Of a DNA stretch of 10,739 bases, positions 1 to 6,465 are shown in pieces. The position numbers and the translations under genes are program-made. Position 1 is the stretch's first letter, and each line of letters begins with the position of its first letter. This DNA comes from an uncultured Verrucomicrobiota bacterium (GTDB taxonomy: Bacteria; Verrucomicrobiota; Kiritimatiellia; RFP12; UBA1067), in the NCBI GenBank assembly GCA_937901395.1, contig CALCDB010000206.1, forward strand, positions 1 to 10,739. Reading direction: 5' to 3'. The notes beneath the pieces were generated by a model that was not told the origin of the DNA, searched no databases, and saw only the letters and a program-made list of their open reading frames with translations.

Positions 1-306
1 GTTCTCGCGGATGCCCTTCTTGTTCTCCTCCACCTGCTCGACCGTAAGCATATTCCGCTCGGCAGATTTGCCAGAAGGATCGCCTATAAGCCCAGTCGCG
101 CCGCCTACCAATGCGATTATCTTATGACCAGCTTGCTGAAAGCGCTTCAACACCATTATCGATACAAGATTGCCTGCTTGCAGGGAGCGAGCAGAGGGAT
201 CAAACCCGCAATATACGGTAGTCGGCCTTTCTAATGCTCGTTCAATCTCCGGATCGGTAAGAGCTTCTACCAATCCCCGTGCCTTGAGTTCGTCTATCAG
301 TTTCAT
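1..306 (-). CDS. tyrS: Tyrosyl-tRNA synthetase, N-terminal part (runs off left edge)
   Basis: Class I aminoacyl-tRNA synthetase that charges tRNA-Tyr with tyrosine in the cytoplasm. About 102 N-terminal residues are visible. The Rossmann-fold core is recognisable from YCGFDPSA (residues 32-39) and LVGGATGLIGDPSGKSAER (66-84), both typical of bacterial TyrRS. The class I HIGH signature position reads QAGN (43-46), so the histidines of the textbook motif are Gln and Asn here. The KMSKS loop and the tRNA-binding C-terminal domain lie outside the window. The ATG at 306 is the only usable start: the frame upstream has no ATG, GTG or TTG before a TGA at 336-334. There is no Shine-Dalgarno sequence, and the promoter -10 box sits 7 nt upstream of the ATG, so the message is probably leaderless. 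It has its own promoter, 23 nt after the DjlA-like gene. Identity is very secure. Confidence 0.96.
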   Translation of the reverse strand, partial: MKLIDELKARGLVEALTDPEIERALERPTTVYCGFDPSARSLQAGNLVSIMVLKRFQQAGHKIIALVGGATGLIGDPSGKSAERNMLTVEQVEENKKGIREN

Positions 307-313
307 ATTGTGT

Positions 314-322
314 ATTATATCA
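314..322 (-). promoter_or_regulatory. Extended -10 promoter of tyrS
   Basis: The minus strand reads TGATATAAT at 322-314, a perfect extended -10 element (TGn plus TATAAT). No TTGACA-like hexamer occurs 16-18 bp upstream. Counting seven bases from the last T puts +1 at about 307-306, that is, on the A of the tyrS ATG. The same 9-mer precedes three other transcription units in this window, which supports it as the local promoter consensus. Confidence 0.7.
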
Positions 323-329
323 TATTTAA

Positions 330-998
330 CTATTCAAATTGACTGCGAATGCACCGCCAGGCATTATTTATGCGGCTCATGCGCTCGGTGGCTTTGCCAA
401 TTAACTCTTCAGGAAGACCCTGAGCGCGCAAACGATCTGGATGGTTTTGTTTTGCCAATTCTCGATATTTGCATTGCAAAGTGTCAAAATCGTCATTCTT
501 ATCAGCCCCAAGTATCGCGTATGATACATCCACCGAAGAGGCAAAACTCTTTCCCAACTGCGCCTTGCCGAAATGTTGCTTATAAAAATAACCATACCAT
601 TCTATACGTATCTTCAACATTCGTGGAATACGTTGCAAAATTATAAGCTCATTCTTACTCACATTACCATCGGCAGCGGCGATATCCCAAAGTATTTCAT
701 AAAACAATTCACATATCGAAATAGAACGAACCGCTTTCACGAACTTATGCGCATAATGATCAATGGAAACCTCATCGTCCTTGGCTTCACGAAACTTCGC
801 GATCGCCTGCTCTCGAGTTGCCGACGAAAAGCCAAGCCGCTTAAATGCAAACTCAATTCCTTCGATTTCGTTGGCGGTGACTCGTCCATCTGCCTTGGCG
901 AGCTTTGCAAGCAATGCCGCCGCGGAGACGCAAAATACCGCAGAGGCATCAACGTCTTTCCATCCGAATAGTCGCAGAATCTTACGTAGCACCGTCAT
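330..998 (-). CDS. TerB-like / J-domain protein (DjlA-like co-chaperone)
   Basis: Predicted DnaK co-chaperone of 222 residues. The N-terminal half (about 22-130) is a helical TerB-like domain with two acidic repeats, KADGRVTANEIE (35-46) and AADGNVSKNE (108-117), the pattern seen in TerB and in the middle of DjlA. The C-terminal part (about 157-222) is a J domain with the diagnostic HPD at 186-188 and a following helix that begins near residue 200. Unlike E. coli DjlA it has no N-terminal transmembrane segment, so it is probably soluble. The ATG at 998 lies one base after the TAA stop of the SGNH gene; a GGAGG at 1018-1014 is about 15 nt away, so translation is probably coupled to the upstream gene. 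It is the last gene of the XRE-cupin unit. The J-domain call is firm; the client and pathway are unknown. Confidence 0.88.
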   Translation of the reverse strand: MTVLRKILRLFGWKDVDASAVFCVSAAALLAKLAKADGRVTANEIEGIEFAFKRLGFSSATREQAIAKFREAKDDEVSIDHYAHKFVKAVRSISICELFYEILWDIAAADGNVSKNELIILQRIPRMLKIRIEWYGYFYKQHFGKAQLGKSFASSVDVSYAILGADKNDDFDTLQCKYRELAKQNHPDRLRAQGLPEELIGKATERMSRINNAWRCIRSQFE

Positions 999-999
999 A

Positions 1000-2112
1000 T
1001 TAACGTTTCCACACCTCCAACCTCCGAACCTCGTATGCCCCAGCGTTCATGGTAGGCGTTTCCCATGTATACGTATAATCACGCGAATATTTTTTATCTC
1101 CGAGATAATGTTGCTCAAATGTAGATATTCCAATTTCATTTACCCCATCTTGCGCAAAACGATTAAATGCGAAAATCAACGTGTCGCCATCCCACGCCTG
1201 AAACTTGCCATACCCATCGGGCTCGTAGACAATGCGGTGTTTGGATGGATACGCCACGGCAAAGCGTGACTTATGATTTTTCCCCGAACGCTTCAACTCC
1301 AATAAATAGCAAAATTTCTTAGCTTTTATTTCAGGCAACTTGAAGCCGCCTTCTATAGGCAAATCCATCACCTGTGCAAGACGATAGCCATTGGACTTGA
1401 GCCGATCGCGAATTGACGGTGCGATTTTAACTGAATTAGGCACTATTCTCGGAGCCTTGAGGGCTTTGAGAATTATCTCGCACAGTAAACTCGAAGTATG
1501 ATCGTGCCCTTGCCAATTTGGATGCAATGAATCCAAGTAATCTCCATTCTCGCGAACGACTTGCGCATTAAGATCCGCAAGAAAAACCTGATTCCTCGGA
1601 AGCGTTTCGACCAATGCTTTTATGCGCTGATTATAATCATTTACTTGCTCGGTTTTACCAGGCATATCAAGGATTGTGCAAACGATAATCCGTGATTGGT
1701 TATAAGTTCCTCTCAATCTATCAAGCAATGTCTTAAAGCCATTGAACGCCTCTTCAACTGGACAATTACGCAATAGATCATTAGTGCCAATCATGAAGAC
1801 AACGACATCAACATCATTGCCAGCCTGATCTAAAAGCGGCAAAATAGAATCAAGATATCCAGCGCGGCCATTTCCCGAAATTACGCGCTGGCCAGAAATG
1901 CCAGTATGCGACCACCATCGCTGAGGAATCCTTGAGCCCCTGCCATCGACATTTTTGATGCTGCGAAATCCGACCGTTTCGACCTGCACGCCATTCGCTT
2001 CAAGTTTCTGACAAAGTGGGATGCGGTAATTGGCCTGATTGTTACTACCCTCGGTAATGGAATCGCCAAGTGGCAAGAGTTTAATCACAGTAGCTAAAAT
2101 TAATCCCAACAT
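1000..2112 (-). CDS. SGNH/GDSL hydrolase with an uncharacterised C-terminal domain
   Basis: Esterase of the SGNH superfamily, 370 residues; probable substrates are acyl esters, often O-acetyl groups on carbohydrates. The block I motif LPLGDSITEG (13-22) holds nucleophile S18. Block III is FMIGTND (106-112) with N111, and block V is DSLHPNW (194-200), giving the D194/H197 pair of the triad. Residues from about 225 to 370 form a second region rich in beta-strand-like and aromatic sequence (around YLLELKRSG, 269-277, and RRLEVW, 363-368); I do not recognise it, though similar tails occur on SGNH proteins of PVC bacteria. Only about 10 hydrophobic residues precede strand 1, too few for a normal signal peptide. 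The start follows the XRE-cupin stop by 9 nt and no good Shine-Dalgarno is visible, so coupling is likely. Catalytic class is secure, substrate is not. Confidence 0.88.
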   Translation of the reverse strand: MLGLILATVIKLLPLGDSITEGSNNQANYRIPLCQKLEANGVQVETVGFRSIKNVDGRGSRIPQRWWSHTGISGQRVISGNGRAGYLDSILPLLDQAGNDVDVVVFMIGTNDLLRNCPVEEAFNGFKTLLDRLRGTYNQSRIIVCTILDMPGKTEQVNDYNQRIKALVETLPRNQVFLADLNAQVVRENGDYLDSLHPNWQGHDHTSSLLCEIILKALKAPRIVPNSVKIAPSIRDRLKSNGYRLAQVMDLPIEGGFKLPEIKAKKFCYLLELKRSGKNHKSRFAVAYPSKHRIVYEPDGYGKFQAWDGDTLIFAFNRFAQDGVNEIGISTFEQHYLGDKKYSRDYTYTWETPTMNAGAYEVRRLEVWKR

Positions 2113-2121
2113 AATTTCATC

Positions 2122-2685
2122 TTAAAATGGCATGAATACAATACCATATATTGAAGCAGGTTTTCCATTCAATGCTCTAAGCCCATGCTTTACAACTGAA
2201 TTATAATACGCGGTATCACCCGCTTTTAGAACGCTCTTTTCGGTGCCGTAGGTAAGCTCGACTTCACCTGCGATACAAATAATCAACTCCTCTCCTTCAT
2301 GTGAAGATACCTCGTCAACGCCATCAGCCTCAAATTCAATACGGAACGGATCCATATGACGATCTGGCTTGCCAAATGCCAACGAATGCGCAGCATAACC
2401 AAGAGTGTTCGTTCCTTCCTTCGCCACTTGACGAGCTTCAAGATCTTTGGCTCTCGTAATAATTGGATCCGGCTTAAATTGATCGTCCATAAAAGTTCCA
2501 AGCCGCTGACCGAGTGCACGCGAGAGCTTCGTGAGTACGCCCAATGCCGGTAACACTTGCCCCTTTTCAATGGAATTTACGACCTTCTCATCAATACCAC
2601 TTTTCTGCGCAAGATCATACACGCTCATATCAAGGCGCTCGCGATACATGCGAATACGTTTACCAACATTTGTTTCTCTGGACAT
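2122..2685 (-). CDS. XRE-family HTH regulator with C-terminal cupin domain
   Basis: Transcription factor of 187 residues that should bind DNA through its N-terminal domain and sense a small ligand through its cupin. The HTH_3 fold spans about 8-62 (GKRIRMYRERLDMSVYDLAQ at 8-27, then the recognition helix). The cupin_2 barrel spans about 110-185, with the first metal-site motif SSHEGEE (127-133) and a second-motif histidine at 167. The start ATG at 2685 is supported by AGGAGG at 2702-2697, 11 nt upstream, and by a promoter just before that. Proteins of this architecture are often encoded beside acyl-CoA or acetate ligases; here the neighbours are an SGNH esterase and a co-chaperone, so the ligand cannot be guessed. 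It heads its unit and may be autoregulated (inference). Confidence 0.9.
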   Translation of the reverse strand: MSRETNVGKRIRMYRERLDMSVYDLAQKSGIDEKVVNSIEKGQVLPALGVLTKLSRALGQRLGTFMDDQFKPDPIITRAKDLEARQVAKEGTNTLGYAAHSLAFGKPDRHMDPFRIEFEADGVDEVSSHEGEELIICIAGEVELTYGTEKSVLKAGDTAYYNSVVKHGLRALNGKPASIYGIVFMPF

Positions 2686-2714
2686 TTAAACCTTAACCTC
2701 CTACATTGTGGTGT

Positions 2715-2723
2715 ATTATATCA
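2715..2723 (-). promoter_or_regulatory. Extended -10 promoter of the XRE-cupin unit
   Basis: TGATATAAT at 2723-2715 on the minus strand. Predicted +1 is near 2708, giving a leader of about 22 nt that contains AGGAGG (2702-2697). No -35 hexamer lies at the normal distance. The first three bases, TGA (2723-2721), are also the stop codon of the MATE gene, so promoter and upstream coding sequence overlap. Confidence 0.68.
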
Positions 2724-4349
2724 AATATTGTGCCAAATTAGGATGTTTCTATTGTATCCGGTGACTGGCATATGAATTGTTTCAATCTGCTCAAATTTGG
2801 GCAATGGTATCAACTTTCCATCATCACGCAAAATTATTCTTATTCCATCGCGCAAATCAATGGTAAGTTCGACCAATACCTTTCGCTCGCCATTTTCATC
2901 CCCAATGCGTTCAACCGCCTTTAAAATCACCGTCAAAACCGAATCGCGCTGCTCCTCGGTCAAATCAACATCACTAAAAGCACGCTCTATTGCGCCTAGA
3001 ATGTGAGCGACATTATCTTGCTTCCACAATTTAAACGTAAACATATGCATTCGTGAACTATTTGATTTCTTACTGCGCAAGATCGGCAATAGCAATAGCA
3101 AGGCAATGATCGGCCCAATGGCTACCGATACCCACACGCCATTAGCCCCGATAATCGCACCAAGCAATAGAACTAGACCTACTGGCACAACAAAAAACGC
3201 GCAGGATGTAAGCAATATCGACCGAGATGGTTTACCAACATATTGAAAATGCGAATTCAACATATATGTAAGTGCATACCCAGTAAGTCCTATGACAGTA
3301 ATTCGCGCAGCATGTTTTGTCGCAACAATCAACTCTTCATCAACGATGCCGACCAGTGAAATTATTAGATTGGGAAACGCAAAAATTATCGCGGAAATCA
3401 ATGCGCCCTCCAAAATTGACACTGTCATCGCGAAATTAACCAACATAGAAATTCCTTTTTCATTCCTTTCTCCGTAATACACCGTCTCTAATGGTTGCAA
3501 TGCAATTCCCACTCCATTGAAAAACACCGTAAGGCGAACTATGCAAAACACCACCGCGATTATCGGCAACATCTCCGCGTTCCATCGAGATAACATATAT
3601 TTCGTTATGACAAAGAACAGCAATGCGTGAAATAGTCCAGCGGATGCATCGCCAAAACTCGCCTTTAGCGAACGGAATAATTCACGCGGCATAAAAGCGG
3701 GAGAAAAACGCAGGCCGCATTTAGACGAATAAAGATGCGGCAATAATGCGGCGATACCAACTAAATACGCAAAAACTGTACCCAATGAAACACCGCTCAT
3801 TTGCAACGATGTATGTGCACAAAGATAATATGATGAGACAACATTTACCACGACTTGGCCTAAATATGATACCAGACAAGCCCTCTCGCCCCCATCCGTA
3901 TATACCAAATAAAGTAGCACCATATCAATGGCCTCGAGAATTACTATTATAGGGTACCATCGCCAATATTGATTCGCAAAATCAATTGTAGCGGCATCTG
4001 GTGACATAAAACATAGATACGGAGCTCGCAGATAATGTATTGCTATAGATAAAACTATCCCCATTATCACTGCCGTCAACAATCCTTGCCCGGCGAGTTT
4101 CCTCGCGTATAGGTTCTCCGTCCTTCCCATCGCCTCTGAATATACGATTGACGTCCCTACCGCCAACAACCATGTAAAAAAGCTAACAGTAGAAAATATT
4201 GGCATCAGCAAGTTCATCGCCCCCAATGCCATCTTCCCCAAGACATTACCAGAAATCGCGCAATCCGAGAGTACGAGCACATACTCAGCGATGATAACAA
4301 TAGTCGCCGCTCCAAGAAATCCCGCGAATTTGCGGTTGCCGAATGTCAA
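2721..4349 (-). CDS. MATE-family transporter with C-terminal degenerate GHKL (HATPase-like) domain
   Basis: Polytopic inner-membrane transporter, 542 residues. Residues 10-425 contain about twelve hydrophobic segments in the two-lobe MATE arrangement, with MATE-like stretches such as GVSLGTVFAYLVG (186-198). MATE proteins exchange cations for drugs or, in the wider MOP superfamily, flip lipid-linked sugars. The cytosolic tail (about 440-542) resembles the SpoIIAB/RsbW-type ATPase tails known on some gut-bacterial MATE proteins: a strand pair ending in IILRDDGK (505-512), matching the G1 box, and a final GYNRNILIW (531-539). The N-box asparagine appears replaced (KAVERIG, 477-483) and no glycine-rich lid is seen, so ATP binding is doubtful. 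The start is a TTG at 4349, 11 nt after the small upstream gene, with no clear Shine-Dalgarno; the first ATG would delete the first membrane helix. Substrate unknown. Confidence 0.87.
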   Translation of the reverse strand: MTFGNRKFAGFLGAATIVIIAEYVLVLSDCAISGNVLGKMALGAMNLLMPIFSTVSFFTWLLAVGTSIVYSEAMGRTENLYARKLAGQGLLTAVIMGIVLSIAIHYLRAPYLCFMSPDAATIDFANQYWRWYPIIVILEAIDMVLLYLVYTDGGERACLVSYLGQVVVNVVSSYYLCAHTSLQMSGVSLGTVFAYLVGIAALLPHLYSSKCGLRFSPAFMPRELFRSLKASFGDASAGLFHALLFFVITKYMLSRWNAEMLPIIAVVFCIVRLTVFFNGVGIALQPLETVYYGERNEKGISMLVNFAMTVSILEGALISAIIFAFPNLIISLVGIVDEELIVATKHAARITVIGLTGYALTYMLNSHFQYVGKPSRSILLTSCAFFVVPVGLVLLLGAIIGANGVWVSVAIGPIIALLLLLPILRSKKSNSSRMHMFTFKLWKQDNVAHILGAIERAFSDVDLTEEQRDSVLTVILKAVERIGDENGERKVLVELTIDLRDGIRIILRDDGKLIPLPKFEQIETIHMPVTGYNRNILIWHNI

Positions 4350-4360
4350 TTTAGAGCTTA

Positions 4361-4618
4361 TTAATGCGCGCTTCTAAGTGTTCGAAGAATATTACCGATA
4401 GTATCAATCAATGTCTTTGATTCAAATCTATCAATATATCCATCGGTAAGATACTTGTCCAACTTGCCAATAATCGTATTGAACTCATCGCCTTGTTTAT
4501 GCTCTTCCAACCACCGCTTGATTACAAGCGCTTCGTCGGTATCAACCGTAGAATCCTGCAAAATGCCCTTCGTAAGCATCCAGAACTCGGCTCCTAACTC
4601 TGACTTTGAATATGCCAT
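4361..4618 (-). CDS. Small acidic helical protein (TerB-like repeat pattern)
   Basis: 85-residue soluble protein with no signal peptide or membrane segment. It holds two similar halves: FWMLTKGILQDSTVDTDEAL (12-31) followed by KRWLEEH (34-40), and LDKYLTDGYIDRFESKTLID (53-72). The pattern 'I/L-x-DG/DS-x-I/V-D-x-x-E' recalls the repeated acidic helices of TerB-like and related stand-alone helical domains, but I cannot assign a function. The start is excellent: AGGAGG at 4629-4624, five nt before the ATG. It is the first gene after its own extended -10 promoter and is followed after 11 nt by the MATE gene, so the two are probably co-expressed and it may be a cytosolic partner of the transporter (inference). 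Confidence 0.82.
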   Translation of the reverse strand: MAYSKSELGAEFWMLTKGILQDSTVDTDEALVIKRWLEEHKQGDEFNTIIGKLDKYLTDGYIDRFESKTLIDTIGNILRTLRSAH

Positions 4619-4638
4619 ATCACCCTCCTTTGGAAGAT

Positions 4639-4647
4639 ATTATATCA
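4639..4647 (-). promoter_or_regulatory. Extended -10 promoter of the small protein-MATE unit
   Basis: TGATATAAT at 4647-4639 on the minus strand, with predicted +1 near 4632 and a leader of about 14 nt carrying AGGAGG. No -35 box at 16-18 bp. Its TGA (4647-4645) is the stop codon of the phosphoribosyltransferase gene, the same promoter/stop overlap seen at 2721-2723. Confidence 0.66.
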
Positions 4648-5196
4648 TAGTAACTCTACCAAAAACGAATCTTTTTCTTTTATTTCTTCTTTAGTCAATC
4701 CATCAATCTCATGTGGGAAAACGATCCACTCATCACCGACATCCTTCACATAGTAATCTGGCTTCATGTCCGTATGGTTTTTCACTGACTTCCAATATAC
4801 GCATGCAAACCGCATCTCCGCGCCTATTTTCCGAAACTTATCACGAACAGCGATTGCCGTCTTGCCAGTATCAAAAACATCATCAATTACTAAAACCCTA
4901 TTGTTGGGGCTAAAGGATTCAAATATCTCCTCGCCAAACGAAAAGATTACCTCGCCATCATTCTCGCCAATACCACTATAGCTTGAACATTTAAGCGGAA
5001 GATGCTGAACATCCCAACCCTCAGCCTTGAAAATTTCATGCACGGCAATCGCTACTGTCGCTCCGCCCCTCCAAAGCCCTATTAAATAATCTGGCATCCA
5101 GCCAGACTTGAATATCTGCGCCGCCAAGCGCCACGAATCATGAAGAAACGTATTCGCTGAAAGATAATGCTTCTTTACGCTCGTTACTTCACCCAT
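4645..5196 (-). CDS. COG2236-type phosphoribosyltransferase (hypoxanthine/xanthine-guanine PRTase-like)
   Basis: Cytosolic type I PRTase that should transfer phosphoribose from PRPP to a purine-like base; 183 residues from the chosen ATG. The PRPP loop is LVIDDVFDTGKT (residues 105-116 when numbered from the upstream GTG at 5205). The PPi-loop region is LIGLWRGGATVA, and the C-terminal DEWIVFPHE holds the tryptophan that stacks on the base in Gpt/Xpt-like enzymes. I prefer ATG 5196 to GTG 5205 because AAGGG lies 8 nt upstream of it; the GTG has no comparable site. The ATG overlaps the end of the sugar transferase gene by 8 bases, so translation is coupled. Placement in a glycan/partner-switch operon is unusual for simple purine salvage. 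The family is clear, the substrate is not. Confidence 0.88.
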   Translation of the reverse strand: MGEVTSVKKHYLSANTFLHDSWRLAAQIFKSGWMPDYLIGLWRGGATVAIAVHEIFKAEGWDVQHLPLKCSSYSGIGENDGEVIFSFGEEIFESFSPNNRVLVIDDVFDTGKTAIAVRDKFRKIGAEMRFACVYWKSVKNHTDMKPDYYVKDVGDEWIVFPHEIDGLTKEEIKEKDSFLVELL

Positions 5197-5770
5197 TTTC
5201 TTCACCCTTGAACTCTGACATCGTCGCCTCTCCCGGATGGTTTATATCGGTCGACAAAAAAACCTTGAATATGGTAAGAAATATTATTCGCATATCCATC
5301 CATAAACTATGATGGTCAACATAGTATACATCATAATCAAACTTCGTCTCCCAATCAAGCGCATTGCGCCCCCTTACCTGCGCAAGTCCCGTGAGCCCCG
5401 GCAACACATTAAGGCGTCTCCTCTGATTCGAACTATATCGAGGGAGATAACGAATTGGCAATGGACGCGGACCGACTAACGACATCTCTCCCTTGATGAT
5501 ATTCCAAAGTTCCGGCAATTCGTCCAAAGATAAGGCTCGCAATATCTTACCTACGCCGGTAAGCCGTTCCGAGTCTGGTTGATTGCCAGACCTCATCGTC
5601 CTTATCTTTATCATCTTAAACGGCTTTCCCAATAATCCCGAACGCTCGTCGATATAAAACACAGGCAGCCCCATCGATATTAAAACGACAGTTACGGATA
5701 ACAACAATAGAACCATCCAAATTGGGGAAGTGACAAATATCAAAGCAAGATCAAAAACCCGCTTCTTCAT
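5189..5770 (-). CDS. Monotopic phosphoglycosyl transferase (undecaprenyl-phosphate sugar phosphotransferase, Bac_transf family)
   Basis: Transfers a sugar-1-phosphate from a UDP-sugar to undecaprenyl phosphate, the first membrane step of capsule, exopolysaccharide, O-antigen or glycoprotein glycan assembly. At 193 residues it is the short PglC-like form without an N-terminal multispan region. A re-entrant hydrophobic helix spans about 8-33 with the S15-P16 kink. Then come IKIRTMR (54-60), the catalytic Asp-Glu dyad D83-E84 in SLDELPELWNIIKGEMSLVG (81-100), the PRPL motif (101-104), LPGLTGLAQVRGRN (123-136) and the FDYDVYYVDHHSLWMD block (144-159). All expected catalytic motifs are present. 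Its ATG overlaps the upstream kinase gene's stop by four bases (ATGA), and its end overlaps the PRTase gene. Sugar specificity cannot be read from sequence. Confidence 0.93.
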   Translation of the reverse strand: MKKRVFDLALIFVTSPIWMVLLLLSVTVVLISMGLPVFYIDERSGLLGKPFKMIKIRTMRSGNQPDSERLTGVGKILRALSLDELPELWNIIKGEMSLVGPRPLPIRYLPRYSSNQRRRLNVLPGLTGLAQVRGRNALDWETKFDYDVYYVDHHSLWMDMRIIFLTIFKVFLSTDINHPGEATMSEFKGEENG

Positions 5771-6135
5771 GCATTCAACACGACAGTGAGCACATTCTTG
5801 CCATCTTTACGTTCATATGCAACCGACTTGGACATCTTCTTTACCATGAACAATCCAAGCCCCCCGATCTCGCGTTCGGCAATTGGCGCTGTTATATCCG
5901 GCGTTGATGCGTCGGTTGGGTCGAATGCAGTACCATCATCCGTAAACACCATAGACATCGTTCCATCGCCATTATTATCAATTGACATGGAAAATTCAGA
6001 CGCTCCTGAGCAACGCACGATATTCGACACCACCTCGTCCATGATGATTTTCGGCTTGGGACTAACAAACATCTCTTCCAGTAGACATAAGCAACTGGAC
6101 ATTCCCTCCGTCGTAGCTGGGAATACTTTTTTCAT
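5767..6135 (-). CDS. GHKL serine-kinase / anti-sigma-factor-like protein (SpoIIAB/RsbW type)
   Basis: Single-domain cytosolic ATP-binding protein of about 122 residues, expected to phosphorylate its STAS partner and to bind a target protein when that partner is absent or phosphorylated. Numbered from the upstream TTG at 6141, the N box is IIMDEVVSNIVRC (32-44) with E36 and N40; the G1 box is FTDDGTAFDP (66-75); the G2 lid is GGLGLFMVKKM (93-103). All three Bergerat-fold motifs look intact, so activity is likely. I prefer ATG 6135 because an AGG at 6146-6144 lies 8 nt upstream. The STAS gene ends 14 nt before. No sigma factor or PP2C phosphatase is in the window, so the output is unknown; the gene is instead coupled to a phosphoglycosyl transferase. 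Confidence 0.9.
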   Translation of the reverse strand: MKKVFPATTEGMSSCLCLLEEMFVSPKPKIIMDEVVSNIVRCSGASEFSMSIDNNGDGTMSMVFTDDGTAFDPTDASTPDITAPIAEREIGGLGLFMVKKMSKSVAYERKDGKNVLTVVLNA

Positions 6136-6149
6136 CGTCAATACCTAAT

Positions 6150-6437
6150 TTAGGCGAATGTAAAGATATCCGAAAAACCCGTGATATCAAATACTTCCTT
6201 GACCGCAGGTTTGGCATTCTTGATTAACATCGTCTTGTTCATCATCCTTTTTTGCGATGCCAACAAGACACGAAGCCCTGCCGAAGAAATATACTCGACA
6301 TTTCCTAAATCAAAAATCAATTCCGAAACTCCATCCAATACTATCGCCGCCTCAAGTTCTGGCGACGTGATCGTATCAATGCGACCAATTGGCGCAAGCG
6401 TTAACTTTCCATTCTCAAGAACCTTCTTAATTTCCAT
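6150..6437 (-). CDS. STAS-domain protein (anti-sigma factor antagonist, SpoIIAA-like)
   Basis: 95-residue single STAS domain. It begins with the strand pair KLTLAPIGRIDT (11-22) and ends with the helix that contains VFDITGFSDIF (82-92). The conserved phosphorylation loop is EYISSAGLRVLL (48-59); by analogy with SpoIIAA the phospho-acceptor is S52, the second serine. Partner-switch proteins of this kind bind the GHKL kinase encoded next and release its target. The ATG at 6437 has AGGGAG at 6451-6446, eight nt upstream, and an extended -10 promoter just beyond, so this gene heads the STAS-kinase-sugar transferase-PRTase unit. Family assignment is firm; what it regulates is not known. Confidence 0.93.
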   Translation of the reverse strand: MEIKKVLENGKLTLAPIGRIDTITSPELEAAIVLDGVSELIFDLGNVEYISSAGLRVLLASQKRMMNKTMLIKNAKPAVKEVFDITGFSDIFTFA

Positions 6438-6465
6438 TTTCTTTCTCCCTTAAGGACATGTATAT

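Noticed and set aside
330..646. Plus-strand frames opposite the DjlA-like gene
   Set aside because: The minus-strand frame carries an intact HPD J domain and TerB repeats; the opposite translations show no motif.
2720..2735. Sigma-54-like site TGGCAC-N5-TTGAT upstream of the XRE-cupin gene
   Set aside because: The essential GC of the -12 element is GA here, no enhancer-binding protein is encoded nearby, and the bases overlap the extended -10 motif shared by three other genes.
330..4618. A tellurite-resistance/Ter-type stress or defence system (TerB-like proteins plus a PRTase)
   Set aside because: No TerD, TerC, TerZ or other hallmark gene is present; TerB-like helices alone are too widespread to support it.
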